This document shows positions 37,642-46,322 of a DNA stretch of 64,000 bases, one piece after another (position 1 is the first letter of the stretch; the number at the start of each line of letters is the position of its first letter). This DNA is from Janthinobacterium agaricidamnosum NBRC 102515 = DSM 9628. GTDB lineage: Bacteria > Pseudomonadota > Gammaproteobacteria > Burkholderiales > Burkholderiaceae_D. The position numbers and the translations under genes are program-made. Under the pieces are notes generated by a model. The model was not told where the DNA came from. It saw nothing but the letters and a program-made list of their open reading frames with translations, and did no database searches. Location of the stretch: positions 1,621,061-1,685,060 of the forward strand of contig NZ_HG322949.1 of the NCBI RefSeq assembly GCF_000723165.1, in the 5' to 3' direction.

Positions 37642-37682
37642 AAACCGGCGCTTTCCCGTAATGTGGGAAGCGCCGGTTTTTT
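37642..37682 (+). terminator. Terminator of htpG
   Basis: AAACCGGCGCTTTCCC at 37642-37657 pairs with GGGAAGCGCCGGTTT at 37664-37678 (one bulged T), followed by a T-run. Confidence 0.92.
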
Positions 37683-37881
37683 TATGGGCGCGCAAAAAAA
37701 TGGGGTTGAATTTCAGGCAAAGTTGATAGGGAAACTATAGTTAGACTGACATCGCTTCAATACAAGCAAGGGCTTGCGCGCTGTAGCCGGATCGCGTGAT
37801 AAAATCGCACGCCATCAAGGGATGAACGCCGGATTTACGCTTCTGGTTTTAAGGAAGATAACTGGTTATAGAGGAATAGTA

Positions 37882-38901
37882 ATGAATTCAGCAGTCAAAT
37901 CCTGCATTGTCGCGCTGGCCTTGCTCATGCCCATGTCGGCCATGGCGCTGGTGCAGGAGAATGATGAGGCGGCCGCTGCGTCGGGCGAGCTCCTGCGGCG
38001 CCCACAGCCGGCGCGCTTGAGCGACGACGTGAAATTGCGCAGCGCGCTGGCCGGCTTTCTCGGTTATGGCCGCGGCAGTTATACCGAGGACGACGGTTTG
38101 CTGTTGGCCCAGGTGCTGGAAGCGCTGCGCTCGCGGCGCGACGTGACCCGCACCACCTTGCCGGACGGGCGCATGCTGCTGGCCTCGACCAACGAGCGCG
38201 CCCACGGCCGCGAACGGGCCGCCTTGCTGTTTGATAAAACCGGCATGCTGGCGGCGGTCGGGCTGGTGAATGGCCATTGCCACAACGATAAAAATGCTGC
38301 GCTGGTATGCAATAGCGATCCCAAGTCGGTGCTGACGATTTTCCATGAGGCGGGCGCCAGGACGGAAGAGACCGAACCGCTGGTCAGCTGGAGCCGCCAG
38401 TTGCCGCCGATGCTGGCGCTGATCGCCCGCGATCCGGAAACCAGCGCCGACGGCCAGCAAATCGCCGCCGTCGAATACGTGCAGACCCATCCGAATTTGC
38501 CGGGCTGGAGCAAGGAGCAATTGCCGCCGGCGTTCCCGTCGATCATGCTGCCGTTGCTGCTGGAACGGTCGGCGCTGGAATTGTCGGCTGGCGGCGGCAA
38601 GTATGTGTATCCGCGCATGTTCGCCGGCAAGCCGCAATTGAATGACCGCGACCGCGCCGAAGGCCGGCCGCCGCGCGACATCGAAGTAACGCTGCGCAGC
38701 TATGCCGCATTCCAGTCCGTGGTCGATACCTATCGCCAGCGGGTCAAGGGCGAAAAAGTGCAAATGCAGGGCAAGGACACCTTGCTGACCGGCGATGCCG
38801 GCAAGTGCAGCTACCGCATCCGCATCAAGGATGCCGGCGATGACGGCGTGGTCATCATCGTTGCCGGCTGGCACCGTAAATTACGCAGCCGGGTCTCCTG
38901 A
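37882..38901 (+). CDS. Uncharacterised exported protein
   Basis: This protein of about 339 residues starts at ATG 37882 behind GAGGAA. A signal peptide (SCIVALALLMPMSAMA) is cut after about residue 22. No known family was recognised. It has segments typical of compact periplasmic domains (LLFDKTGMLAAVGLVNGHC, two cysteines near 130-145, VVIIVAGWHRKL at the end). It stands alone between htpG and the divergent MgtC-like gene. The codon use is like that of its neighbours. Confidence 0.7.
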   Translation: MNSAVKSCIVALALLMPMSAMALVQENDEAAAASGELLRRPQPARLSDDVKLRSALAGFLGYGRGSYTEDDGLLLAQVLEALRSRRDVTRTTLPDGRMLLASTNERAHGRERAALLFDKTGMLAAVGLVNGHCHNDKNAALVCNSDPKSVLTIFHEAGARTEETEPLVSWSRQLPPMLALIARDPETSADGQQIAAVEYVQTHPNLPGWSKEQLPPAFPSIMLPLLLERSALELSAGGGKYVYPRMFAGKPQLNDRDRAEGRPPRDIEVTLRSYAAFQSVVDTYRQRVKGEKVQMQGKDTLLTGDAGKCSYRIRIKDAGDDGVVIIVAGWHRKLRSRVS

Positions 38902-38920
38902 TCTCCTGATCTCCTGATCG
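38895..38920 (+). repeat. Three tandem 8-bp repeats at the gene end
   Basis: The unit TCTCCTGA is repeated three times, and the first copy contains the stop codon of the preceding gene. Slippage here would not change the protein. Confidence 0.7.
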
Positions 38921-38947
38921 CTTGTTTGCCGGCCGCGGCCGGGCCGC

Positions 38948-39631
38948 TCATGGTCCGGCCGGATCGGTATCCTTGACTTCCACCACGCCGGGAATCGCTT
39001 CGAGGCGTTTGCAGATCGCCGTGAACTGCACCGGCGACACGCGCGACAGCGCCACCGTCACTTCATCCATCTCCGATCCGGCTTTTTGCTGCAGGATGAA
39101 ACGCGTCACGCGGGTCGAGCCGGCGCCCAGCGCTTCATGCAATACCGACAGCGGCAAGCTGTCGCGCGCGGCGCGGATGGTCAGTTCATGGCGCTGGCGG
39201 TTGCCGATGAAGCGCTTTTCAAGCGGCTTGATGCCGGCCAGGATGATCAGGATGATGATGGTCGCCGCCACCGCCGGGGTGTACAGGCCGCCGCCGACCG
39301 CCAGGCCGATGCCGGCCACCGACCAGACGCTGGCCGCGGTGGTCAGGCCGCGCACGATTTCGCCGCGCGCCATGATCGCGCCGGCGCCGAGGAAGCCGAC
39401 CCCGGACACCACCTGCGCCGCCATGCGCGACGGATCGAGCGTCACGTTGGCCGCCAGCACATCCTTGAAACCATAGGCCGACACGATCATGATCAGCGTC
39501 GAGCCGACGCATACCAGCATGTGGGTGCGCAAGCCGGCGGCCCACGACAGGCGCTCGCGCTCATAACCGATCAGGCTGCCGAGCAAGGCGGAAAATGCCA
39601 GCCGTCCCACCAGTTCCCATTGTGTTTCCAT
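38948..39631 (-). CDS. MgtC/SapB family protein
   Basis: This 227-residue inner-membrane protein has an N-terminal MgtC domain with four to five helices (LLGSLIGYERERLSWAAGLRTHMLVCVGSTLIMIVS, then GVGFLGAGAIM). A soluble ACT-like C-terminal domain follows. The GLRTH and GFLGAG motifs are diagnostic. Its role is in magnesium/phosphate homeostasis or membrane ATPase control. AAGGACA precedes the ATG. It is convergent with the exported protein gene. Confidence 0.88.
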   Translation of the reverse strand: METQWELVGRLAFSALLGSLIGYERERLSWAAGLRTHMLVCVGSTLIMIVSAYGFKDVLAANVTLDPSRMAAQVVSGVGFLGAGAIMARGEIVRGLTTAASVWSVAGIGLAVGGGLYTPAVAATIIILIILAGIKPLEKRFIGNRQRHELTIRAARDSLPLSVLHEALGAGSTRVTRFILQQKAGSEMDEVTVALSRVSPVQFTAICKRLEAIPGVVEVKDTDPAGP

Positions 39632-39702
39632 CGGCTGTCCTTTGTCTATTCATTGATGGGAAAGAATATTACAGCAATGGAGAGAATGGCGGCGGCAGGT
39701 GT

Positions 39703-40542
39703 TTACAGGGCGGTGCGCAGCGAAAACAGTTCCGGGAACAGCACCACGTCGAGCATCTTGCGCAAATAGCTGACGCCGGCCGTGCCGCCGGTGCCGGTCT
39801 TGAAGCCGATGATGCGCTCCACCGTCGTCACATGGCGGAAGCGCCAGAAGCGGAATGCGGTTTCCAGGTCGACCAGTTTTTCCGCCAGTTCATACAAGGC
39901 CCAGTAGCGGCCCGGATCCTTATACACTTCCAGCCAGGCCGCCTTGACCGATTCATCGGCCGTGGTGGGCAAGGTCCAGTCGGGGTTCAGGCGCTGCGGC
40001 GCGATCGCCAGGCCGTTGCGGGCCAGCAGCCTGATCGATTCGTCGTACACCGATGGCGCGCGCAGCGCCGCATCCAGCTTGGCGTACGGCTCCGGCGCGG
40101 TGCTGTGGACGTTCAGCAGCGCCGCATTCTTGTTGCCGAGGATGAATTCGATTTCGCGGTACTGGTAAGACTGGAAACCGGACGACGCGCCCAGGTAAGG
40201 GCGGATCGCGGTGTATTCCGGCGGCGTCATGGTGGCCAGCACGTCCCAGGCGTGCACCAGCTGGTCCATGATGCGCGCCACCCGGGCCAGCATCTTGAAC
40301 GCTGGCGGCAAGTCGCCGCTTTGCAGGTGGCTGCGCACGCCGTGCATTTCATGCAGCATCAGCTTCATCCACAATTCGCTGGTCTGGTGCTGCACGATGA
40401 ACAGCATTTCATTGTGGTTCGGCGACAGCGGGTGCTGCGCGGTCAGGATTTTATCCAGCGCCAGATAGTCGCCGTAACTCATCGACTTGCTGAAATCCAT
40501 CTGCGCGCCATGCCACTCGGCGCCTTCTTTTTTGTCGGTCAT
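39703..40542 (-). CDS. kynA: Tryptophan 2,3-dioxygenase
   Basis: This 279-residue heme dioxygenase opens the indole ring of L-tryptophan to N-formylkynurenine. Conserved blocks are [33 protein letters not shown] (distal histidine) and [17 protein letters not shown] with the proximal heme histidine, followed by [14 protein letters not shown] 40542 is preferred to the upstream in-frame TTG. It lies 52 bp downstream of kynureninase in the same operon. Confidence 0.95.
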   Translation of the reverse strand: MTDKKEGAEWHGAQMDFSKSMSYGDYLALDKILTAQHPLSPNHNEMLFIVQHQTSELWMKLMLHEMHGVRSHLQSGDLPPAFKMLARVARIMDQLVHAWDVLATMTPPEYTAIRPYLGASSGFQSYQYREIEFILGNKNAALLNVHSTAPEPYAKLDAALRAPSVYDESIRLLARNGLAIAPQRLNPDWTLPTTADESVKAAWLEVYKDPGRYWALYELAEKLVDLETAFRFWRFRHVTTVERIIGFKTGTGGTAGVSYLRKMLDVVLFPELFSLRTAL

Positions 40543-40594
40543 ATTGGTTCTTTTAATGGGATGCAATGTGCGGGATGATGTGGTTGGCCAGGGC

Positions 40595-41845
40595 TCAGGT
40601 CACCGCGTCGCGCCTGGCGTCGATGTCGTAGGCTTGCTGGTCGAGGATCTGTTTCAGGATATCGACCGCGTCCCACACGTCGGCAAAGCTGGTGTACAGC
40701 GGCGTGAAGCCGAAGCGCATGATGGCCGGTTCGCGGTAATCGCCGATGACGCCGCGCGCGATCAGCGCCTGCATCACCGCATAGCCGTGCGGATGGGTAA
40801 AGCTGACATGGCTGCCGCGCCGCGCATGCGGACGCGGCGTCACCAGCGCCAGCGGATGGCCGGCGCAGCGGCTTTCGACCAGCTCGATGAACAGGTCGGT
40901 CAATACCAGCGACTTGGCGCGGATCGCCTGCATGCTGGTCTGCTCGAAAATCTCCAGCCCCGATTCGACCAGCGCCAATGACACGATGGGCTGGGTGCCG
41001 CACAGCGCGCGGGCGATGCCGTCGGCCGGCGCAAAGTCGGGTTGCATCGCAAACGGCGCGGCATGGCCCCACCAGCCGGACAAGGGCTGGCGGAATGCGC
41101 CCTGGTGGCGCTGCGGCACCCAGATGAAGGCGGGCGCGCCGGGGCCGCCGTTCAAGTATTTATAGGTGCAGCCGACGGCCAGGTCGGCGCCGTCGCGGTG
41201 CAGGTCGAGCGGCACGGCGCCGGCCGAATGCGCCAAATCCCAGACGATCAGCGCGCCCTGGTCGTGCGCATGCCGGCTCAGCGCCGCCATGTCGTGCTGG
41301 TGGCCGGTGCGGTAATTGACGTGGGTCAGCAAGGCGACGGCGGTGTGCCCGTCGATCGCGCCGGCCAATTCGTCGACCGTGTCGACCAGCCTGACCTGAT
41401 AGCCGCGCGCCAGCCAGCTGCTCAAGCCTTGCGCCATGTAGATATCGGTCGGAAAGTTGCTGCGTTCGGTGACGATCACGCGCCGCTCGTGGCGGGCCGG
41501 GTCTTGCGCCTGCATCCGCAGCGCGGCGGCCAGCGCCTTGAACAGGTTGACCGAGGTGGTGTCGGTGACCACGACTTCCTCTGCATGCGCGCCGAGCAGC
41601 GGCGCCAGCCGGTTGCCCAGCCGTTTCGGCAGGTCGAACCAGCCGGCGCTATTCCAGCTGCGTATCAAATCCTTGCCCCATTCGTGGGCGATGACGGCCT
41701 GGGCGCGGGCCAGCGCGGTTTTCGGCCGTGCGCCCAGCGAGTTGCCGTCGAGGTAAATCACGCCTTGCGGCAAGTCGAACAAGTCGCGCAGCGGCGCCAG
41801 CGGGTCTAGTGTGTCGCGCTTCAAACAATCGTTACGGCTGATCAT
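40595..41845 (-). CDS. kynU: Kynureninase
   Basis: This 416-residue PLP enzyme cleaves kynurenine to anthranilate and alanine. The PLP lysine lies in [19 protein letters not shown], and the N-terminal [11 protein letters not shown] is conserved. ATG 41845 gives the standard kynureninase length and begins [11 protein letters not shown]. There is no clear ribosome binding site. A six-codon frame (MKVFPP) ends in a TGA that overlaps this ATG, so reinitiation is possible. Kynurenine formamidase is not adjacent. Confidence 0.93.
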   Translation of the reverse strand: MISRNDCLKRDTLDPLAPLRDLFDLPQGVIYLDGNSLGARPKTALARAQAVIAHEWGKDLIRSWNSAGWFDLPKRLGNRLAPLLGAHAEEVVVTDTTSVNLFKALAAALRMQAQDPARHERRVIVTERSNFPTDIYMAQGLSSWLARGYQVRLVDTVDELAGAIDGHTAVALLTHVNYRTGHQHDMAALSRHAHDQGALIVWDLAHSAGAVPLDLHRDGADLAVGCTYKYLNGGPGAPAFIWVPQRHQGAFRQPLSGWWGHAAPFAMQPDFAPADGIARALCGTQPIVSLALVESGLEIFEQTSMQAIRAKSLVLTDLFIELVESRCAGHPLALVTPRPHARRGSHVSFTHPHGYAVMQALIARGVIGDYREPAIMRFGFTPLYTSFADVWDAVDILKQILDQQAYDIDARRDAVT

Positions 41846-42061
41846 GGCGGGAAAACTTTCATCAAGGAGTCGGTCTTGTCTGGATGGCATGGAAATACTT
41901 GAAGCTTCATCTAATGCTGTCCGGAACAGAAGTGTAGCAATATTCAGTGCTGGAGTAGCATCTAAATGATGTTTATTTGACATTCAAGACGATTCCAAAC
42001 CGGCCTGTTCCCGGGCTGGAGCGATTTTTTCATCTTTTTTTAAAATATTTTCAAAAACCCC

Positions 42062-42088
42062 TAAAGTTCTGTTCAAGGCCGCCGTTAA
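42062..42088 (+). promoter_or_regulatory. Sigma-28 (FliA)-like promoter 1 upstream of flhD
   Basis: TAAAGTTC at 42062-42069, an 11-bp spacer and GCCGTTAA at 42081-42088 match the FliA consensus (TAAAGTTT, N11, GCCGATAA) with one mismatch in each half. Confidence 0.75.
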
Positions 42089-42139
42089 TGACTACAAGAA
42101 AGCCGTTTAAAGAAATTTAAATATTTTTCGAAAAAACCC

Positions 42140-42166
42140 TAAAGTTCTCCAAAGCGCTGCCGTTAC
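42140..42166 (+). promoter_or_regulatory. Sigma-28 (FliA)-like promoter 2 upstream of flhD
   Basis: TAAAGTTC at 42140-42147, an 11-bp spacer and GCCGTTAC at 42159-42166. The surrounding 78 bp resemble the first promoter module, including an AT-rich lead and CCCTAAAG, so the pair probably arose by tandem duplication. Confidence 0.7.
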
Positions 42167-42301
42167 CGGTAGTAGAAGAGAACTTGAGGTAGCTCAAAGT
42201 TGCAGGAAAACATCGTTTTTCACTTCGGGCAGGACTTTATTTGTTAAGACTTTTAGTCAATTCATGCCGCGCGACACAGCGCGCGCTCCTATGACCGGGT
42301 A

Positions 42302-42320
42302 GTGTTTGTCAGACAAACAC
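42302..42320. promoter_or_regulatory. Perfect 19-bp palindrome in the flhDC leader
   Basis: GTGTTTGTC at 42302-42310, one central A, GACAAACAC at 42312-42320. GTAG on the left and CTAC on the right extend it with a one-base bulge. It could be a dimeric regulator site or an RNA hairpin. Confidence 0.6.
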
Positions 42321-42456
42321 CTACGGTCCGCTTTCCTATTCCCCGACAAAAAATACAGTGGCTGGCCTCTACTGTTAAAACTGTTGCTCGTTCAGAATGT
42401 ATCTCACTGGCAATACACAAAACGCCAGCTGATTTCAACGGATTGAGGAGATGGAA

Positions 42457-42774
42457 ATGACTGCTAACGACATGATGGCTGAAATTCGCGACGCCAACCT
42501 GAGCTACCTGATGCTGGCCCAGCAAATGATCCGTGCCGACAAGGTGACCGCAATCTTCCGTCTGGGCATTGCCGCAGAAATCGCCGAATTGATCGAAGGG
42601 ATGAGCAACGCTCAAATCCTGAAACTGGCAGGCGGCAACATGATGCTGGCCCGCTTCCGCTTCGACGACAGCGCCATCCTGTCGATGCTGACCAACTATA
42701 ATAAAGACCGTTCGTTGGCCCAATCGCACGCTGCCATCCTGATGGCCGGCCAAGGTGTAGAAGAGATTGCTTAA
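42457..42774 (+). CDS. flhD: Flagellar master regulator subunit FlhD
   Basis: This 105-residue protein is the typical FlhD length. The conserved core LMLAQQMIRADKVTAIFRLGI and the helix-turn-helix side (LAGGNMMLARFRFDD) are present. GAGGAG at 42445-42450 abuts the first ATG (42451) but lies six bases before the ATG at 42457, so the latter is chosen. With FlhC it forms the D4C2 activator of class II flagellar genes. The next gene is flhC, 46 bp downstream. Confidence 0.93.
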   Translation: MTANDMMAEIRDANLSYLMLAQQMIRADKVTAIFRLGIAAEIAELIEGMSNAQILKLAGGNMMLARFRFDDSAILSMLTNYNKDRSLAQSHAAILMAGQGVEEIA

Positions 42775-42820
42775 TTATCAGTCTTGTTGTGTGGTTTGAT
42801 CATCGTCAGGAGCAGCAAAA

Positions 42821-43381
42821 ATGGCCAAGAAAAGTGTGGTGTCCGAAGCGCAGGAAATCCAGCTGGCGATCGAATTGATACAATTGGGCGCCCGCCTGCA
42901 ATTGCTGGAAACCGAAGTGTCGCTGTCGCGCGAACGCCTGCTGAACTTGTACAAGGAGTTGAAGGGGGTATCGCCGCCGAAAGGCATGCTGCCTTTTTCG
43001 ACCGACTGGTTCATCACCTGGCAACCGAATATCCATTCCTCGCTGTTTATTAATATCCACCGTTTCCTGGTTGAGCATGCTGGCGCCAGCGGGATCGAAG
43101 CCGTCATGAAAGCCTACAAGCTGTACCTGGAACAAATGCCGCCGGAACCGGGCGAAGAGCCGCTGCTGTCGCTGACCCGCGCCTGGACGCTGGTGCGCTT
43201 TTTCAGCAGCAAGATGCTGGCCATGGCGCCATGCAATAAATGCGGCGGCAAATTTGTCGTCAACAGTTTTGACCTGACCGCCGATTATGTCTGCGGCCTG
43301 TGCCACATGCCTTCGCGTGCCGGCAAGACCAAGAAAGCCAAGGAAGAGGCCGCATCCGGCCCGCTGACGCTGGCCGCGTGA
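42821..43381 (+). CDS. flhC: Flagellar master regulator subunit FlhC
   Basis: This 186-residue DNA-binding subunit carries the four zinc-binding cysteines (CNKCGG and CGLCH near residues 137-168) and the conserved RLQLLETEVSLSRERLLNLYKELKG segment, written here only as landmarks of the family. It acts with FlhD to recruit RNA polymerase to flagellar promoters. A short AT-rich gap separates it from flhD, and the methyltransferase gene follows at 34 bp. Confidence 0.94.
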   Translation: MAKKSVVSEAQEIQLAIELIQLGARLQLLETEVSLSRERLLNLYKELKGVSPPKGMLPFSTDWFITWQPNIHSSLFINIHRFLVEHAGASGIEAVMKAYKLYLEQMPPEPGEEPLLSLTRAWTLVRFFSSKMLAMAPCNKCGGKFVVNSFDLTADYVCGLCHMPSRAGKTKKAKEEAASGPLTLAA

Positions 43382-43404
43382 TCCCGATGTCCCTCTTGTT
43401 GCAG

Positions 43405-43430
43405 CGGGGCCGCGCGTGAGTGCGGCCCCG
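43405..43430 (+). promoter_or_regulatory. GC hairpin enclosing the methyltransferase start codon
   Basis: CGGGGCCGC at 43405-43413 and GCGGCCCCG at 43422-43430 form a perfect 9-bp stem with an 8-base loop that contains the GTG start (43416-43418). No T-run follows, so control of translation initiation is more likely than termination. Confidence 0.6.
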
Positions 43431-44210
43431 TTGTCGCGTCTGCGCCCGCTGTTGCGCCAGCTTGTGCGCGCGCCGGCCTTGCGCGCCGTGCTGTTGCAGG
43501 CGCTGGCATTTCCGCTGACCTTGCTGATAGTCTACTTGCTGGCGCGTTCCGCTATGCCGCTGGTGCTGGCCGCCGTCGCCTTGTTGCATGGCGTGATTGC
43601 CGCGGCGCTGAGCCGGCTGGCCCGGCTGGCGCCGTGGTGGCTGCTGATCCAGCTGCTGTTTCCGCTGGCGCTACTGAGCGCTCACTCCCTCAACCTGCCG
43701 CCGCTGCTGTTCTTGCTGGCTTTTTTACTGTTGCTGGGATGGTATTGGTCGACCTTCCGCACCCAGGTGCCGTTTTATCCGTCCGGTCGAGCAGTGTGGG
43801 ACGCCGTGCTGGGCTTGTTACCCGAACAACCGCCGGTGCGCCTGATCGATATCGGCAGCGGCCTCGGCGGCCTGGTGCTGCATTTGGCGCGGCGCCGTCC
43901 GGATGGCGATTTTATCGGCATCGAGCTGGCCCCGTTACCTTGGCTGCTGAGCCGGCTGCGCGCCGTGTTTTCGGGAAGTCGCGCCCATTTTGTGCGCGGA
44001 GATTACGATTCTCTTGATTTTTCTCAATACGATATTGTGTTTGCTTACCTGTCGCCAGCCGCGATGCTGGCGCTTTGGTTGAAGGCGCGCAGCGAGATGC
44101 GTCCGGGCGCCATGTTGATCAGTTATGAATTTATCATCCCCGGGCACAGCCCCGACCGTATCCTGCCTGAAATAGCGGGCGGTCGCTCCTTATATGTATG
44201 GTTCTTTTGA
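43416..44210 (+). CDS. Membrane-anchored class I SAM-dependent methyltransferase
   Basis: This 264-residue protein has three to four N-terminal membrane segments (about residues 20-110, e.g. LLQALAFPLTLLIVYLLA and LLFLLAFLLLLGWYW). A soluble Rossmann methyltransferase domain follows, with motif I LIDIGSGLGGLVLHLARR near 145 and an acidic residue in IGIELAPL. The substrate is unknown. It lies between flhC and motA on the same strand, so a role in flagellar or envelope function is suggested by context only. The start is GTG inside a hairpin. Confidence 0.75.
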   Translation: MSAAPLSRLRPLLRQLVRAPALRAVLLQALAFPLTLLIVYLLARSAMPLVLAAVALLHGVIAAALSRLARLAPWWLLIQLLFPLALLSAHSLNLPPLLFLLAFLLLLGWYWSTFRTQVPFYPSGRAVWDAVLGLLPEQPPVRLIDIGSGLGGLVLHLARRRPDGDFIGIELAPLPWLLSRLRAVFSGSRAHFVRGDYDSLDFSQYDIVFAYLSPAAMLALWLKARSEMRPGAMLISYEFIIPGHSPDRILPEIAGGRSLYVWFF

Positions 44211-44394
44211 GCATTTGTTGCGTTATTTACTTGCTCAGGGGCCATTCTCACGTTATTGTAGTTCCACACGGTATTTATTGAAACATATGTTGTTTCAGTA
44301 TACATTCTGCCCCTTTGTGCTTGCAGCGCCTGAGCATGGATATATCGAGAATCCCGGGCCATGATGCCCGGCCTTATTTTGGGAGGCAGTGCTC
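44211..44394 (+). promoter_or_regulatory. Promoter/leader region of motA
   Basis: TGAAAC/GTTTCA arms at 44279-44284 and 44292-44297 flank an ATATGTT spacer just before a TATACAT element (44299-44305). A 6-bp hairpin CCGGGC/GCCCGG at 44354-44359 and 44366-44371 is followed by CTTATTTT and could be a weak terminator or leader structure. No clear sigma-28 site was found. Confidence 0.45.
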
Positions 44395-45255
44395 TTGTTA
44401 GTCATCATTGGATACATTGTCGTCTGCGCCTCCGTATTCGGCGGCTTTGCGCTGGCCGGAGGTCATCTGGCCGCGCTGTTCCAGCCGCTGGAATTGCTGA
44501 TGATCGGCGGCGCCGGCCTCGGCGCTTTCCTGGTCGGCAATAACTCCAAGGCAATCAAGGCCACCCTGAAAGCGATCCCGACGCTGTTCAAGGGTTCGCG
44601 TTATACCAAAGATTTGTACATGGAATTGATGGCCTTGCTGTTCGACGTGCTCAGCAAGGTGCGCAAGGAAGGTTTGATGTCGATCGAAAGCGATATCGAC
44701 AGCCCGTCCGAAAGTCCGCTGTTCAGCAAGTATCCGGCGGTGCTGGAAGACCATCACATCGTCGAATTCATGACCGATTACTTGCGCCTGATGGTATCTG
44801 GCAACATGGATGCGTTCCAGATCGAAAACCTGATGGACAATGAAATCGAAACCCATCATCACGAAGGCGCCGTGCCCGGCCATTGCATCGCCAAGATCGG
44901 CGACGGCTTGCCGGCTTTCGGTATCGTGGCGGCGGTGATGGGGGTGGTGCACACCATGGAATCGGTCGGCATTCCGCCGTCCGAGCTGGGCATGCTGATC
45001 GCCCACGCGCTGGTCGGCACCTTCCTCGGTATCTTGCTGGCGTATGGTTTTGTCGGTCCGCTGGCCAGCTTGCTGGAACAGAAACTGGAAGAATCGACCA
45101 AGATGTTCCAGTGCGTCAAGGTCACCTTGCTGGCCAGCCTGAATGGCTATGCGCCGGCGCTGGCGGTCGAATTCGGCCGCAAAGTGTTGTATTCGACCGA
45201 GCGCCCGACCTTCAATGAGCTGGAAGACCATATCAAGAAATCTAAAACGAAATAA
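44395..45255 (+). CDS. motA: Flagellar stator protein MotA
   Basis: This 286-residue stator subunit has four membrane segments. The proton-path segments are AALFQPLELLMIGGAGLGAFLVG and GIVAAVMGVVHTMESVG, the latter with the conserved proline downstream (GIPPSELG). TTG 44395 lies 8 bases after GGGAGG and gives the canonical start MLVIIGYIVV. The GTG at 44389 is too close to the site. With MotB it forms the proton channel that drives rotation. motB follows. Confidence 0.93.
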   Translation: MLVIIGYIVVCASVFGGFALAGGHLAALFQPLELLMIGGAGLGAFLVGNNSKAIKATLKAIPTLFKGSRYTKDLYMELMALLFDVLSKVRKEGLMSIESDIDSPSESPLFSKYPAVLEDHHIVEFMTDYLRLMVSGNMDAFQIENLMDNEIETHHHEGAVPGHCIAKIGDGLPAFGIVAAVMGVVHTMESVGIPPSELGMLIAHALVGTFLGILLAYGFVGPLASLLEQKLEESTKMFQCVKVTLLASLNGYAPALAVEFGRKVLYSTERPTFNELEDHIKKSKTK

Positions 45256-45317
45256 GCAACAGTAGAAAAGCGCTGGCGGAATCATGAGTACATTGCAGCA
45301 CCAGGAAGGGGGATGGT

Positions 45318-46277
45318 ATGGCCGATGACGGCATGCGCCCGATTATCGTCAAGCGCATCAAGAAAGTCTCGGGCGGCCATCACGGCGGCGCGTGGAAGAT
45401 CGCCTATGCCGACTTCGTGACGGCGATGATGGCGTTCTTCTTGCTGATGTGGCTGCTTGGTTCGACCACCAAGGGCGACTTGAACGGCATTTCCGAATTC
45501 TTCAAGACGCCGCTGAAAGTGGCGATGTCCGGCGGTTCCGGCAGCGGCGACAGTTCGTCGGTGATCCAGGGCGGCGGCGGCGACTTGACGCGCAAGGATG
45601 GCCAGGTGCGCAAGGGCGACGAAACCATGCAGAAGCAAAACTTCGACTTGAAGTCGGCCAAGGCCGCCCTCGAACGCGAAGAAGGCTTGCGCCTGCAGGC
45701 GCTGAAATCGAAGATCGAAGCGACCATCGAAGCCAATCCGGCCTTGCGCAAGTATAAGAACCAGCTCTTGCTCGATATCACCAGCGAAGGCTTGCGGATC
45801 CAGATCGTCGATGAGCAAAACCGGCCGATGTTTGCCCTGGCCAAGGCTGAATTGCAGCCGTACACCAAGGAAATCCTGCACGCCATCGGTTATGTATTGA
45901 ATGAAGTGCCGAACCGTATCGGCCTGTCCGGCCATACCGATTCGACGCCGTACATGAGCGACGCCGGCTACAGCAACTGGGAATTGTCGGCCGACCGGGC
46001 CAACGCGTCGCGCCGCGAACTGATTATCGGCGGCATGGAAGAAGGCAAGATTTTGCGCGTGGTCGGCCTGGCGTCGGCGGCGCACCTGGACCGGGCCGAT
46101 CCGTTCAACCCGATCAACCGCCGCATCAGCATCATCGTCATGAACAAGCGCACCGAAGAAAACGTGCTGCGCGATGGCGCCTCGCTCGATGTGCCAGGCA
46201 ATGACGCGGCCGCGGCCGCTGCCGTGGCCGGCGCCGCCGCCGCTCCCGCCGCCGCGGCGCCAGCGGCGAAGAAATAA
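45318..46277 (+). CDS. motB: Flagellar stator protein MotB
   Basis: This 319-residue protein has a single N-terminal membrane segment with the proton-binding Asp32 in KIAYADFVTAMMAFFLLMWLL. A plug/linker follows, then an OmpA-like peptidoglycan-binding domain (LSGHTDSTPY, ANASRRELI). The C-terminal tail is unusually alanine-rich (AAAAAVAGAAAAPAAAAPAA). It anchors the stator to the cell wall. GAAGGGGG precedes the ATG. Confidence 0.94.
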   Translation: MADDGMRPIIVKRIKKVSGGHHGGAWKIAYADFVTAMMAFFLLMWLLGSTTKGDLNGISEFFKTPLKVAMSGGSGSGDSSSVIQGGGGDLTRKDGQVRKGDETMQKQNFDLKSAKAALEREEGLRLQALKSKIEATIEANPALRKYKNQLLLDITSEGLRIQIVDEQNRPMFALAKAELQPYTKEILHAIGYVLNEVPNRIGLSGHTDSTPYMSDAGYSNWELSADRANASRRELIIGGMEEGKILRVVGLASAAHLDRADPFNPINRRISIIVMNKRTEENVLRDGASLDVPGNDAAAAAAVAGAAAAPAAAAPAAKK

Positions 46278-46322
46278 GCGCGTATGGTCAGCCGCGCGTA
46301 GTGATTTAACAATGAGACCTTT

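Larger units (their letters stand above)
41846..42456. promoter_or_regulatory. Long divergent control region, kynU / flhDC
   Basis: This 611-bp stretch has no gene. The side near kynU is AT-rich. From 42040 it holds two tandem sigma-28-like promoters, then a 19-bp palindrome at 42302-42320, and a leader of about 130 bp before flhD. The size suggests multi-input control of the flagellar master operon. Confidence 0.65.

Noticed and set aside
35683..37695. 670-codon minus-strand frame opposite htpG
   Set aside because: It is a shadow of the htpG reading frame; the htpG strand carries all conserved Hsp90 motifs.
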